Of a stretch of 43,216 nt of DNA, positions 8,335 to 16,418 are shown piece after piece (the first letter of the stretch is position 1; every line of letters starts with the position of its first letter). The stretch spans positions 1 to 43,216 of the forward strand of contig JAMSKV010000020.1 of assembly GCA_024515975.1 (NCBI GenBank). The letters run 5' to 3'. The notes below the pieces were generated by a model. The model ran no database searches. It was not told where the DNA came from and was given only the letters and a program-made list of their open reading frames with translations. The stretch comes from Endosaccharibacter trunci. GTDB lineage: Bacteria; Pseudomonadota; Alphaproteobacteria; Acetobacterales; Acetobacteraceae. The position numbers were made by a program, and so were the translations under genes.

Positions 8335-8457
8335 TTCTGTAAGGAAAAGGGAGCAAAAAGACTGCCGTCCGTTTGGTGCGAAGGGCGTCGCTCAGGACGG
8401 AGCCGGACGACCGAAGTTCCTTCGCTTCTTCCTTTCAAGAAGGAAAGGGTCTTCCGG
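8335..8457. repeat. Long imperfect inverted repeat (dispersed element, copy 2)
   Basis: Contains AGCAAAAAGACT-GCC-GTCCGTTTGG (8352-8376), nearly identical to the core of the element at 1885-1974. The right half, ending near 8457, has CTTCCTTTCAAGAAGGAAAG followed by GGTCTTCC, and pairs imperfectly back with the left half (CTTTCTGTAAGGAAAAGG... and CGTCCG). It lies between two minus-strand genes, downstream of the carbamoyl hydrolase (stop at 8493) and upstream of the thiamine-diphosphate enzyme. It may therefore end transcription of the pyrimidine operon. The outer limits are approximate. Confidence 0.6.
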
Positions 8458-8492
8458 AGTCTCGCCTTATTAAAGGATTCCGCAAGGCGGGA

Positions 8493-9752
8493 TCAGGCGG
8501 TTTCTGGCCGTCTCTCCGCGGCGAGACGTCTGTCCGTGGCCAGGACGGCGCGGAGCAAGACTTGCGCGCCGGCGGCCACATGGTCCTTTTCCGCACTCTC
8601 CGCCTCGTTGTGGCTGAGGCCACCGGCACAGGGAACGAAGATCATGCTGGTCGGTGCGACGCGAGCGACATAGGCGGAGTCGTGGCCGGCGCCAGAGACG
8701 AGTTCTCGCGCCGGTAGACTAAGAGAATCGGCCGCATTGCGAACGGCCTCGATGCAATCGGCGTCGAAACGCACGGCAGGATTGTTCCACACCCGCTCCA
8801 GGTTCCACCGGAGCGGTCCGCAGGCTTCGGCGAAGGCCGTATGGAGTTCCGCTTCCATCTGCTCCAGAACGATATCGTCCGGGTGCCTCAGGTCGATGGT
8901 GAAGAAGACCTCGCCTGGCACGACGTTTCGGCTGTTGGGGCGATTCTCGATCAGGCCAACCGTGCCGACTGCATCAGGAGCGTGGTCGGCAGCGATGCGC
9001 TCGATCGCGGTGATCATGCGTGCCGTGGCGAGCAATGCATCCTGGCGCAGACGCATCGGCGTCGCTCCAGCATGGCCCTCCTGGCCGGTGATGGTGGCTT
9101 CGTACCAGCGCATGCCTTGAACGCCGGTGACGATCCCGATGGTGCGGGATTCGGCTTCCAGGATCGGGCCTTGTTCGATATGCAGCTCGAAATGGGCCGA
9201 TAGCGGGTGCGCGCCGCAGGCCTGTTCGCCGCGCTCGCCGATCTCTGCCAGAGCATCGCCGAAACGGATGCCGGAACGGTCCGCACGCGCCCAGGCCCAG
9301 TCACGCTCGAACGCGCCGGCGAACACGCCGGAAGACAGCATGGCGGGAGCGAAACGCGAGCCCTCCTCATTGGTCCAGTTGATCACCTCGATCGGAGCTT
9401 CGGTCTCCACGCCGCTCTCGTGCAGCGCTCGGAGTACCTCCAGCCCGGCCAGAACGCCGATCACGCCGTCGAACTTGCCGCCCGTGGGCTGCGTGTCGAG
9501 ATGGCTGCCGATGGCGATCGGCGGCAGAGACGGGTTTCGCCCGGCGCGCCTGGCGAACATGTTGCCCATGTCGTCACGGATGACGGTGCAGCCGATGGCT
9601 TCGCATTGTCGCGCGAACCAGCGCCGTACTTCACCGTCCAGTTCGGTCAGGGCAAGCCGGCACAATCCGCCTTTCGGCGTGGCGCCGATGGCGGCGGTCT
9701 CGAGAATGGCGCTCCAGAGCCGATCCGGGTCGACCGAGAGGTTGCCGCTCAC
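8493..9752 (-). CDS. Zn-dependent N-carbamoyl-amino acid hydrolase (beta-ureidopropionase type, M20 family)
   Basis: A 419-residue M20-family amidohydrolase expected to release CO2 and ammonia from an N-carbamoyl amino acid. In this context that means N-carbamoyl-beta-alanine to beta-alanine, the third step of reductive pyrimidine breakdown. Visible motifs: metal-binding GSHLDTQPTGGKFDG (about 82-96), NEEGSRF (about 129-135), ELHIEQGP, dimerisation-lid GHAGATPMR, and the late SGAGHDSAYVA and CAGGLSHNEAE. The GTG start at 9752 overlaps the preA stop (GTGA), so it is co-translated with preA. Allantoate amidohydrolase belongs to the same family; an allantoinase gene exists 29 kb away, but the direct linkage to preTA favours the pyrimidine role. 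Confidence 0.85.
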   Translation of the reverse strand: MSGNLSVDPDRLWSAILETAAIGATPKGGLCRLALTELDGEVRRWFARQCEAIGCTVIRDDMGNMFARRAGRNPSLPPIAIGSHLDTQPTGGKFDGVIGVLAGLEVLRALHESGVETEAPIEVINWTNEEGSRFAPAMLSSGVFAGAFERDWAWARADRSGIRFGDALAEIGERGEQACGAHPLSAHFELHIEQGPILEAESRTIGIVTGVQGMRWYEATITGQEGHAGATPMRLRQDALLATARMITAIERIAADHAPDAVGTVGLIENRPNSRNVVPGEVFFTIDLRHPDDIVLEQMEAELHTAFAEACGPLRWNLERVWNNPAVRFDADCIEAVRNAADSLSLPARELVSGAGHDSAYVARVAPTSMIFVPCAGGLSHNEAESAEKDHVAAGAQVLLRAVLATDRRLAAERRPETA

Positions 9753-11023
9753 GAAACCGTCTCCGGTTCCAGACGATGCGGATTGTTCGGATGCACCGCC
9801 CAGGTGCGTTTCGGACCCGCTGCCGGCTGCGGCTGCATGGTGATGCAGTCATCGACCGGGCAGACATGGGCGCAGAGATTACAGCCGACACATTCGGCAT
9901 CGATCACCTCATAGACGCGCCCGGGATGTTTGGCGATCGCCTGATGCGACGTATCCTCGCAGGCAATGTAGCATTTTCCGCAGGAAATGCAGGCATCCTG
10001 ATCGATCCGGGCGATGGTGCGGAAATCGATGTTCAGCTCGCCCCATTGCACGTAGTTGCGGTTGGCCAGGCCCCGGAAGGCGTCGATGTCGGCATAACCC
10101 TTGGCGTCCATCCAGTTGCCGAGACCGTCGATCATGTCTGAGACAATGCGGAAACCGTGATGCATGGCCGCCGTACAGACCTGCACGCCGGACGCACCCA
10201 TGGCGATGAACTCCGCCGCTTCGCGCCAGGAGGAGACACCGCCCATGCCGGAGATCGGCAGCCCGCGCATCGCCGGATCGCGGGCGATGTCGCCCAGCAT
10301 GCGCAGCGCGATCGGCTTCACCGCAGGGCCGCAATAGCCGCCATGGGTTCCCTGCCCGTCCACCGCGGGCAGAGGCGTCATCGCGTCGAGATCGACGCCG
10401 ACGACGGACTGGACGGTGTTGATCAGCGACACCGCATCCGCGCCGCCGGCCTTGGCAGCGCGTGCGGGCATGAGGATGTTGGTGATGTTCGGCGTCAGCT
10501 TGACGATCACCGGCATGCGGGTGTTCTGCTTGCACCAGCGCGTGACCATCTCGACATAGTCGGGAACCTGCCCGACGGCCGCGCCCATGTTGCGTTCGCT
10601 CATGCCATGCGGACAGCCGAAATTCAGCTCGATCCCGTCGCAGCCCGTCTCCTCGACGATCGGCAGGATTGCGCGCCAGCTTTCCTCGACGCAGGGCACC
10701 ATCAGGCTGACGACGATCGCGCGATCAGGGAAATCGCGCTTGATCCGCTTGATCTCGGCGATGTTGGTGGCCAGCGGGCGATCCGTGATCAGCTCGATAT
10801 TGTTGAGCCCCGCCATACGCCGGCCGCCATGCGTGACAGCGCCGTAGCGGCTGCTCACATTCACCACCGGCGGGTCTTCGCCGAGCGTCTTCCAGACCAC
10901 CCCTCCCCATCCGGCCTCGAGCGCGCGGCGGACATTATATTCCTTGTCCGTGGGCGGCGCGGAAGCGAGCCAGAACGGGTTCGGCGAGCGTATGCCGGCG
11001 ATGTTGCAGCGCAGATCGGCCAT
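9749..11023 (-). CDS. preA: NAD-dependent dihydropyrimidine dehydrogenase subunit PreA
   Basis: A 424-residue FMN/iron-sulfur subunit that reduces uracil or thymine to the 5,6-dihydro form with electrons passed on by PreT. An N-terminal TIM barrel like dihydroorotate dehydrogenase carries VWKTLGEDPPVVNVSSRYG, the catalytic-cysteine loop ELNFGCPHGMSERNMG and the FMN-phosphate region SGMGGVSSW. A C-terminal 2x[4Fe-4S] ferredoxin domain follows (CISCGKCYIAC and CVGCNLCAHVCPVDDC). The ATG at 11023 has GGGGAGA upstream and lies 1 base after the preT stop. The length fits E. coli PreA (411) with a short C-terminal tail. It overlaps the downstream carbamoyl hydrolase gene. Confidence 0.95.
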   Translation of the reverse strand: MADLRCNIAGIRSPNPFWLASAPPTDKEYNVRRALEAGWGGVVWKTLGEDPPVVNVSSRYGAVTHGGRRMAGLNNIELITDRPLATNIAEIKRIKRDFPDRAIVVSLMVPCVEESWRAILPIVEETGCDGIELNFGCPHGMSERNMGAAVGQVPDYVEMVTRWCKQNTRMPVIVKLTPNITNILMPARAAKAGGADAVSLINTVQSVVGVDLDAMTPLPAVDGQGTHGGYCGPAVKPIALRMLGDIARDPAMRGLPISGMGGVSSWREAAEFIAMGASGVQVCTAAMHHGFRIVSDMIDGLGNWMDAKGYADIDAFRGLANRNYVQWGELNIDFRTIARIDQDACISCGKCYIACEDTSHQAIAKHPGRVYEVIDAECVGCNLCAHVCPVDDCITMQPQPAAGPKRTWAVHPNNPHRLEPETVS

Positions 11024-11024
11024 C

Positions 11025-12353
11025 TCAGTTCTCCCCGCTCAACGCCTGGTGGATGGCGATCGCCGCCAGCTTGCCGTCCTGCACCGCCGCCACCGTGAGA
11101 TCGGCGCCCGCCGTGCAGTCGCCGCCGGCCCAGATCCTGTCCAGGCTGGTCCGTCCGTCGGCGTCGACGGCGATGCGCCCGTTTTCCAGGCGCGGCGCGT
11201 CCGCCTCCGCCAGCGCTGCCGGATCGAAGAGCTGGCCCACCGCCAGCAGCACCATGTCGGCCGGCTCGGGCATCGGCCCGTCGCCCGTATCCTCGAACAG
11301 CACGCCCGTGACGACGCCGCCGTCGCCCAGCAGCGCCGTCGGCGTGCGCCACGGCAGGATGCGTATGCCGGACGTCCTTGCCCAGTCGCGTTCGTACGCG
11401 GTGGCGGACATGTGCTCGAGACCGCGCCGGTAGGCGATCGTCACCTCGCGCGCGCCAAGACGCTTCGCCTGCATGGCGGCATCGATCGCCGTGTTGCCGC
11501 CGCCGATCACCAGCACATTGTCGCCCACCGCGACCTTGCTCTTGTCGGACTGGCGGAGCATCTCGATGAATCGGGCCGCGTCGAAAACGCCCTTCAGCGG
11601 CTCGGGCGACAGGTTGAGCGCCCGAACCGCCTGATGGCCGAGACCGAGAAACACCGCGTCATGCGTGTCCCGCAGGGCGCGAAGCGTGATGTCGCGGCCG
11701 AGAGCGCGGCCATGGAGGATCTCGATCCCGCCGATGCCGAGAATGAAATCGAGCTCGCGCTGCGCGTAGTCGCCAGGAAGTTTGTAGGCAGCGACGCCGT
11801 ATTCGTTCAGCCCGCCGCCCTTGGCGCGCGCCTCGTACACCGTCACGCGGTGGCCCAGCATGGCGAGGCGATGCGCGCAGGCCAGGCCGGCCGGACCCGC
11901 CCCGACCACAGCGACATGGCGCCCCGTTTCCGGCGCGCGCTGAAACGGCTGCTCACCGCTGCGCATCAGATGATCGGTGGCATGACGCTGCAGCAAGCCG
12001 ATCTGCACCGGCTTGTTCTCGCCTTTGGTGCGCACGCAGGCCTGCTCGCACAGAATCTCGGTCGGGCAGACGCGAGCGCAAGAACCGCCGAAGATATTGG
12101 CGCTCAGAATCGTTTCGGCCGAGCCACGCAGATTGTTGTCGGCGATGCGGGCGATGAAGGAGGGGATGTCGATGCCGGTCGGGCACGCCTCGATACACGG
12201 CGCATCGAAACAGTAGAAGCATCGATCGGCCTCGATGCGCGCCTGGACATCCGTGAGCGCAGGATGCGCATCGGCGAAATTGCTGGCGAGGGTCGCCTCG
12301 TCGAGACGGCCCGCAGAGATTCGCGGACTCACCACGTCGCTGAAACTGTCCAT
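11025..12353 (-). CDS. preT: Dihydropyrimidine dehydrogenase subunit PreT (NAD(P)H/FAD/Fe-S)
   Basis: A 442-residue GltD-like flavoprotein that takes electrons from NADH and delivers them to PreA. The N-terminal Fe-S segment has CFYCFDAPCIEACPTG and GSCARVCPTEILCEQAC. The FAD site is VVGAGPAGLACAHRLA (about 155-170), the NAD site is VIGGGNTAIDAAMQAK (about 285-300), and the C-terminal FAD segment is WAGGDCTAG. The ATG at 12353 follows GAGGG closely; a TTG at 12377 lacks a site and would lie at the predicted transcription start, so I reject it. It is first in the preT-preA-carbamoyl hydrolase operon, which runs from a promoter at 12377-12405 with a RutR-like operator upstream. Confidence 0.93.
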   Translation of the reverse strand: MDSFSDVVSPRISAGRLDEATLASNFADAHPALTDVQARIEADRCFYCFDAPCIEACPTGIDIPSFIARIADNNLRGSAETILSANIFGGSCARVCPTEILCEQACVRTKGENKPVQIGLLQRHATDHLMRSGEQPFQRAPETGRHVAVVGAGPAGLACAHRLAMLGHRVTVYEARAKGGGLNEYGVAAYKLPGDYAQRELDFILGIGGIEILHGRALGRDITLRALRDTHDAVFLGLGHQAVRALNLSPEPLKGVFDAARFIEMLRQSDKSKVAVGDNVLVIGGGNTAIDAAMQAKRLGAREVTIAYRRGLEHMSATAYERDWARTSGIRILPWRTPTALLGDGGVVTGVLFEDTGDGPMPEPADMVLLAVGQLFDPAALAEADAPRLENGRIAVDADGRTSLDRIWAGGDCTAGADLTVAAVQDGKLAAIAIHQALSGEN

Positions 12354-12376
12354 AACGCCCTCATCGACTTTGCCCA

Positions 12377-12405
12377 ATCTTGAGGCGGCACGCGGGCGAG
12401 GTCAA
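12377..12405 (-). promoter_or_regulatory. Predicted sigma70-type promoter of the preT operon
   Basis: Reading the minus strand: a -35 box TTGACC (12405-12400), a 17-base spacer, and a -10 box CAAGAT (12382-12377). The start point would fall near 12370, leaving a short leader before the preT ATG at 12353. The -35 box also reads as half of a RutR operator (TTGACC). This is seen in sequence only and not verified. Confidence 0.55.
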
Positions 12406-12413
12406 TCGAAAAG

Positions 12414-12429
12414 CTGACCGCCAGGTCAG
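12414..12429. promoter_or_regulatory. RutR-like operator upstream of preT
   Basis: CTGACC-GCCA-GGTCAG is a dyad with perfect 6-bp arms and a 4-base centre. E. coli RutR recognises TTGACC-ANNT-GGTCAA, which has the same 16-bp length and the same GACC-4-GGTC core. The site ends 8 bp upstream of the predicted -35 box of preT. A RutR-type regulator is encoded 2.1 kb away at 14509-15180. Confidence 0.6.
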
Positions 12430-12602
12430 ATTCTGCCCGCCCGCCGATCACGACGGCCTCCAATCCGCTCGCTGGCAGCCGGAGTGCGACAAATCTGGGC
12501 AGCCGTGGATATAGCCGTCTCACCTTTATCTCCGGAGACACCCCCGCTTCCGTCCCCGGCCACCGCGTGAGACACATTCGGGCTTCCGGAGGGATTCGTG
12601 CC

Positions 12603-13268
12603 ATGGACGCCACGATCGTGCGCGCTGTTCTTTGCGACATGGACGGCCTGCTGCTCGACAGCGAGCGTCTCTCGATGCGGGCTCTGGTGATGGCGGGCGC
12701 AGAGTTGGGCGCGACTCTCACCGACGCCTTCTGTCGTAGCCTGATCGGCAGCCCGATGGATCGCTGCGCCGCTGCCGTGCGCGCGCAGGAGGGGCCGGAC
12801 TTCCCGGCCGAGCGTCTGGTCGCCCTGCACGAGGTGTTTCTGGACCAGATGGTGGAAGGCGGCGCGCTGGACACGCGACCGGGCGTGAGCGCGTTGCTCG
12901 ACACCCTGGATACGCTCGGATTGCCGCGCGCGGTCGTCACCTCGTCGAGCCGGAAGCGGGCAACCACCCATCTGGCGCATGTGGGAATTCTCGAGCGGTT
13001 CGACCTGCTGATCACGCGCGACGACGTCGTGCGCGGCAAGCCCGATCCGGACCCTTATCTGCGCGGCGCAGCAGCGTTCGGCATGCCGCCCTCCTCCTGC
13101 CTGGCGCTCGAGGATTCGCATAATGGCGTCCACTCCGCCCACGCCGCAGGCGTGCCGGTGATCATGGTTCCAGACATGCTGGAACCGACCGAAGAGAGCC
13201 GCACCCGCGCCGTGCTGGTGGCGGACAGCCTGCATGAGGTGGCCGCTCTGCTGAGGGCGCGTCTCTAG
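12603..13268 (+). CDS. HAD-superfamily phosphatase (beta-phosphoglucomutase/pseudouridine phosphatase-like)
   Basis: A 221-residue HAD hydrolase with a small cap. Motif I is LCDMDGLLLDSE (Asp nucleophile near residue 12), motif II is VVTSSSRKRA, motif III is the lysine in RGKPDPDPYL, and motif IV is LALEDSHNGVHSA. The DxDG-LLDSE form is that of family members acting on small sugar or nucleotide phosphates. Placement between preT and a nucleoside transporter hints at nucleotide or nucleoside phosphate salvage, but this is inference. The ATG at 12603 has GGAGGG 9 bases upstream. The gene is divergent from preT and its TAG stop overlaps the stop of the converging transporter gene. Confidence 0.8.
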   Translation: MDATIVRAVLCDMDGLLLDSERLSMRALVMAGAELGATLTDAFCRSLIGSPMDRCAAAVRAQEGPDFPAERLVALHEVFLDQMVEGGALDTRPGVSALLDTLDTLGLPRAVVTSSSRKRATTHLAHVGILERFDLLITRDDVVRGKPDPDPYLRGAAAFGMPPSSCLALEDSHNGVHSAHAAGVPVIMVPDMLEPTEESRTRAVLVADSLHEVAALLRARL

Positions 13269-14512
13269 GAGATGAACATACCCGCGATCGTCGCCGACAT
13301 CAGGTTGGACAGCGTGCCTGCCAGAACCGCGCGGATACCCATCCTGGCGACCTCGGCGCGACGCTCGGGCGCCACAGCGCCATAGCCCGCCAGCAGAATG
13401 CCGATCGAGGAGAAATTGGCGAAGCCGCACAGGGCAAAGGAGCAGATGGCGATGGCATGCGCCGAGATGGTGTGCGCATGGATCATCGGCGACAGCGACA
13501 CATAGGCGACGAACTCGTTGAAGACGAGCTTCTGGCCAATGATCCCACCCACCGTTTGCGATTCGGCCCAGGGCACGCCGATCAGCCAGGCGACCGGAGC
13601 GAAGACCCGGCCCATGATGGCTTCCAGCGACAGATGGTGCAGCCCGACCAGCCCGCCGGCGAGGCCGATCAGACCGTCGAGCAGGGCAATCAGGCCGATA
13701 AACGACACCAGCATCGCGCCCACGGCCACCGCCACGTGCACGCCGTTTCCCGTGCCGATCGAGATCGCCTCGAACAGGTTGGCGGCACGCTTGCCGTCGA
13801 ACGGCACGTCGAGCGTGGTGACGCGTGTCGGTTCGGTGGCCGGCATCAGAATGCGCGCGAACAGAAGCCCGCCCGGGATCGCCATGACCGACGCCGCAAG
13901 GAGGTAGGGCAGCGGCACGCCGAGACCGGCGTAACCGGCCAGCACCGAACCCGCGATGGAGGCCGTGCCGCTGGACATGACGGTGAAGAGTTCGGCCCGT
14001 GTCAGGCTGGCAACATAGGGGCGCAGCGCCACCGGCATCTCGCTCTGGCCGAGAAAGATGGTGGTGACGGCGGAGAAGCTTTCGATCCGGCTGGTCCCGA
14101 GCAGCAGCCGCACCAGCCCGCCCAGCCCGCGCGCGAGGCGCTGCATGATGCCGAAATGATAAAGCAGAGCGATCAGCGCCGAGATATAGATGATCTGCGG
14201 CAGCACGCGGAGCGCGAACACGAAGCCGCCGCCGGGAAACAACGCGGCCATGTGCGGGCCGACCAGATCGCCGAACAGGAAGGCGGTGCCTTGCTGGCCA
14301 TATCCGAGCACGGCATTGACCGCATCGGACGCGACGCCGAGGGCCCAGCGGCCGGGCGGGACGAACAGCACGAGCGCACCGAGCGCGATCTGCAACGCCA
14401 GGGCGGACAGGACGGTGCGCGGGGCGATCCGGCGCCGGTCGGTCGAGAAGGCGAAGGCAACCAGCAGAAGCAGGACGAGACCCGGCAGGCCGCGCAAAAC
14501 GGAGTCGATCAT
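13265..14512 (-). CDS. Concentrative nucleoside transporter (NupC/CNT family)
   Basis: A 415-residue inner-membrane importer that couples nucleoside uptake to a proton or sodium gradient. CNT features in order: an N-terminal hydrophobic block, the central LPQIIYISALIALLYHFGI segment, SFSAVTTIFLGQSEMP, FTVMSSGTASIAGSVLAGY, and the C-terminal GVPWAESQTVGGIIGQKL-VFNEFVAY region typical of substrate-binding helices. The ATG at 14512 overlaps the stop of the RutR-like regulator (ATGA), so the two are co-transcribed. Uridine or deoxyribonucleoside uptake would feed the adjacent pyrimidine pathway. Confidence 0.88.
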   Translation of the reverse strand: MIDSVLRGLPGLVLLLLVAFAFSTDRRRIAPRTVLSALALQIALGALVLFVPPGRWALGVASDAVNAVLGYGQQGTAFLFGDLVGPHMAALFPGGGFVFALRVLPQIIYISALIALLYHFGIMQRLARGLGGLVRLLLGTSRIESFSAVTTIFLGQSEMPVALRPYVASLTRAELFTVMSSGTASIAGSVLAGYAGLGVPLPYLLAASVMAIPGGLLFARILMPATEPTRVTTLDVPFDGKRAANLFEAISIGTGNGVHVAVAVGAMLVSFIGLIALLDGLIGLAGGLVGLHHLSLEAIMGRVFAPVAWLIGVPWAESQTVGGIIGQKLVFNEFVAYVSLSPMIHAHTISAHAIAICSFALCGFANFSSIGILLAGYGAVAPERRAEVARMGIRAVLAGTLSNLMSATIAGMFIS

Positions 14513-15180
14513 GCCTTCTCCGTGGCGGTTCCGCCCAGCACGAGGGTCAGAATGGTGTCGCAACCAAGCCCGTAATCGTCGGGGCCGAGACCGGACGGAC
14601 GACCGAGCACCGCATCCATCTGCGGCGCGAAATCGGCGTAACTCTGCGTCATCGCCCAGATGCAGAACAGCAGGTGCTCGGCCGAGACGGGCCGCATGGA
14701 ACCGTTGGCGACCCAGATGGCGAACACGGCGCCGATGCGCGCGACATAGTCGCGCAGCTCGCCCTCCAGGAAATGCCGGATGCGCGCCCCGCCGGCCAGC
14801 ATCTCGCCCGCGAAGATGCGCGACGCGTCGGCGCGCGAGCGCGTCCACTGCATCTTGGCGCGGATATAGCCTTCGAGCCCTTCGCGCGCGCTGCGCTCCG
14901 GGGTGATCCAGAGATCGGCGTCAGCGAGCCAGGTGGAGAGGATGTCTTCCAGAACGGCGCAATAGAGGGCTTCTTTGTTGCCGAAATAGTAATGCAGGTT
15001 GGCCTTCGGCAGCTCGGCCGCCTCGGCGATCGCTGCCATGGAGGAGCCGCCGAACCCGTTCCGGGCAAACACCGATTCAGCGGCGCGCAGGATCTGCGTC
15101 GTGCTGTGACGTCGTGGCGCGCCGGGGCCGCCGGTATCCCGGACGGAGGCCGCATCGTTGCGGTCGATCGACATGCCCAT
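14509..15180 (-). CDS. rutR: TetR-family regulator, RutR type
   Basis: A 223-residue TetR-family repressor. The helix-turn-helix region is about residues 25-72 (QILRAAESVFARNGFGG ... ANLHYYFGNKEALYCAVL). The ligand domain closely follows E. coli RutR: ILSTWLADADL, YIRAKMQWTRSRADASRIF, GEMLAGG, and HLLFCIWAMTQSYADFAPQ. RutR binds uracil or thymine and then leaves its operators. The pyrimidine genes on both sides support the same ligand. I used the ATG at 15180; an ATG at 15174 is equally possible since neither has a strong Shine-Dalgarno site. A partial RutR-like site overlaps the start codon, suggesting self-control. It is transcribed with the nucleoside transporter and divergently from the LysR gene at 15327. 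Confidence 0.85.
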   Translation of the reverse strand: MGMSIDRNDAASVRDTGGPGAPRRHSTTQILRAAESVFARNGFGGSSMAAIAEAAELPKANLHYYFGNKEALYCAVLEDILSTWLADADLWITPERSAREGLEGYIRAKMQWTRSRADASRIFAGEMLAGGARIRHFLEGELRDYVARIGAVFAIWVANGSMRPVSAEHLLFCIWAMTQSYADFAPQMDAVLGRPSGLGPDDYGLGCDTILTLVLGGTATEKA

Positions 15181-15189
15181 CGTGGTCAA
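15173..15189. promoter_or_regulatory. Possible weaker RutR operator at the rutR start
   Basis: On the minus strand TTGACCA-CGA-TGGGCAT: the left half matches the E. coli RutR half-site exactly. The right half matches 5 of 7 positions, but with a 3-base instead of 2-base centre. It overlaps the proposed start codon, a position suited to repression of its own gene. Weaker than the preT site. Confidence 0.35.
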
Positions 15190-15213
15190 GCAGGCTCCCC
15201 TGTCCGGGCTAAG

Positions 15214-15228
15214 CTTGTCAGACACAAG
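15214..15228. promoter_or_regulatory. Candidate LysR-type T-N11-A binding site
   Basis: CTTGT-CAGAC-ACAAG is a perfect 5-bp dyad containing the T-N11-A pattern bound by LysR regulators. It lies between the divergent rutR and LysR genes, about 100 bp before the LysR ATG. That is where such proteins often bind to control themselves and the divergent gene. Confidence 0.4.
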
Positions 15229-15326
15229 AGCGAGGCGCGCAAGAGCCCAGCCGACGTTGCGCGACCGAACCGGATAGGACGAAAACACGTGGACGCCGCC
15301 CTGCGTGCGTCGTTAGCGTTCCGTGC

Positions 15327-16238
15327 ATGCAGATCAAGGCGTTGCACTGTTTCCTGGAAATCGCCCGCTCCTCCTCGCTGCGGCAGGCGGCACAGCGGCT
15401 CGATATCGCGCCGACCGCGCTGAACCGGCAACTCGCCAGCCTGGAATATTATTTCCGGGCCGAATTGCTGGATCGCGGCGTCTCGGGAATCCGGCTGACC
15501 GAGGCCGGCCGCCTCCTGGCGGAACGGGCCCGGCTGATCGACGCGGATATCCAGACCACGCGCGCATTGATCGACGACCTGCGCGGCCTGGACCGCGGTC
15601 ATGTCAACATCCTGGCTGCCGGAGCGGTGGCAGGCGGCGTGCTGGCACCGGTGCTGGCGGATCTGCATGTGCGCCATCCCGGGCTGCGTTTTTCGGTGCG
15701 CGTGACCAGCGCTGCCGAACTGGCGGCCGGGGTCGCGGACGGATCGGCCGATCTGGGCATCACCATCTTCGCCCCCGAAACCGCCACGCCGCTGGTGCAA
15801 AGCCGCCATCCGATCGACCACAAGGTGATCGTGTCGCCCGGGCACGCGCTCGCCGGCGCCGGCTGCGTTTCCCTGGCCACCCTGTCGCGCCACGCCCTCG
15901 CCTTGCCGGATACCGGTTTCGGCGCGAGGCAGGACCTCGACCGCATGGCCCGGGCCGCCAGTTTGCGGCTGGACCCGGTATTCGTGACCGGATCGCTGGG
16001 GATGCAGAAGGCCCTGGCGCTGCGCGGGGCGGCGGCCCTGGTGCTGCCGCCGCTCTGCTGCCAGGACGAGATCGAGGCCGGCCGTCTGGTCGCCGTCACG
16101 ATGAGCCCGGACAGCACGATCGAGACAACGCTCGATGTTTGCCGCGCACCGGGCAGAACCCTCCCGCACGCGGCCGGCGCAGTGATGCGCGCGCTCGATG
16201 CCGTGCTCGGGTCGAGTGCCAGGACGCAGCCGGGATAA
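15327..16238 (+). CDS. LysR-family transcriptional regulator
   Basis: A 303-residue LysR regulator. The N-terminal winged helix-turn-helix (residues 1-60) reads MQIKALHCFLEIARSSSLRQ followed by AAQRLDIAPTALNRQLASLE. A two-lobed periplasmic-binding-protein-like effector domain follows from about 90 (VNILAAGAVAGGVLAPVLADL onward). It is divergent from rutR-nupC and lies directly upstream of, and parallel to, the seven-gene run starting at 16419, so it is the obvious candidate activator of that run. Its effector is unknown; an amide, imide or beta-amino acid would fit the targets. The ATG at 15327 gives a canonical N-terminus. Confidence 0.88.
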   Translation: MQIKALHCFLEIARSSSLRQAAQRLDIAPTALNRQLASLEYYFRAELLDRGVSGIRLTEAGRLLAERARLIDADIQTTRALIDDLRGLDRGHVNILAAGAVAGGVLAPVLADLHVRHPGLRFSVRVTSAAELAAGVADGSADLGITIFAPETATPLVQSRHPIDHKVIVSPGHALAGAGCVSLATLSRHALALPDTGFGARQDLDRMARAASLRLDPVFVTGSLGMQKALALRGAAALVLPPLCCQDEIEAGRLVAVTMSPDSTIETTLDVCRAPGRTLPHAAGAVMRALDAVLGSSARTQPG

Positions 16239-16418
16239 GGCCGCTTTCGCGTGCAATCGCCACGCCAATAGGCAATGGCTCGAAAATGTGGACGGTGGAA
16301 ACACAATAAGACGCTATTCCCGAGTGCAACCGGCACCGTAACGTTCACGAAGTCCGGGTGGCGATGGCCGCGCGGGCCGGACTTCCAGCGCAACCGTGCA
16401 AGGGCGAGGATGCCGGAC
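16239..16418 (+). promoter_or_regulatory. Leader/promoter region of the TonB-amidase-hydantoinase run
   Basis: A 180-bp gap between the LysR gene and the TonB receptor. It is the only sizeable gap before seven tightly packed genes, so the promoter should lie here. I see an AT-rich patch around 16298-16322 (AACACAATAAGACGCTATTC) that could hold a -10 box, but no convincing -35 match and no RutR-like GACC-4-GGTC dyad. Confidence 0.35.
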
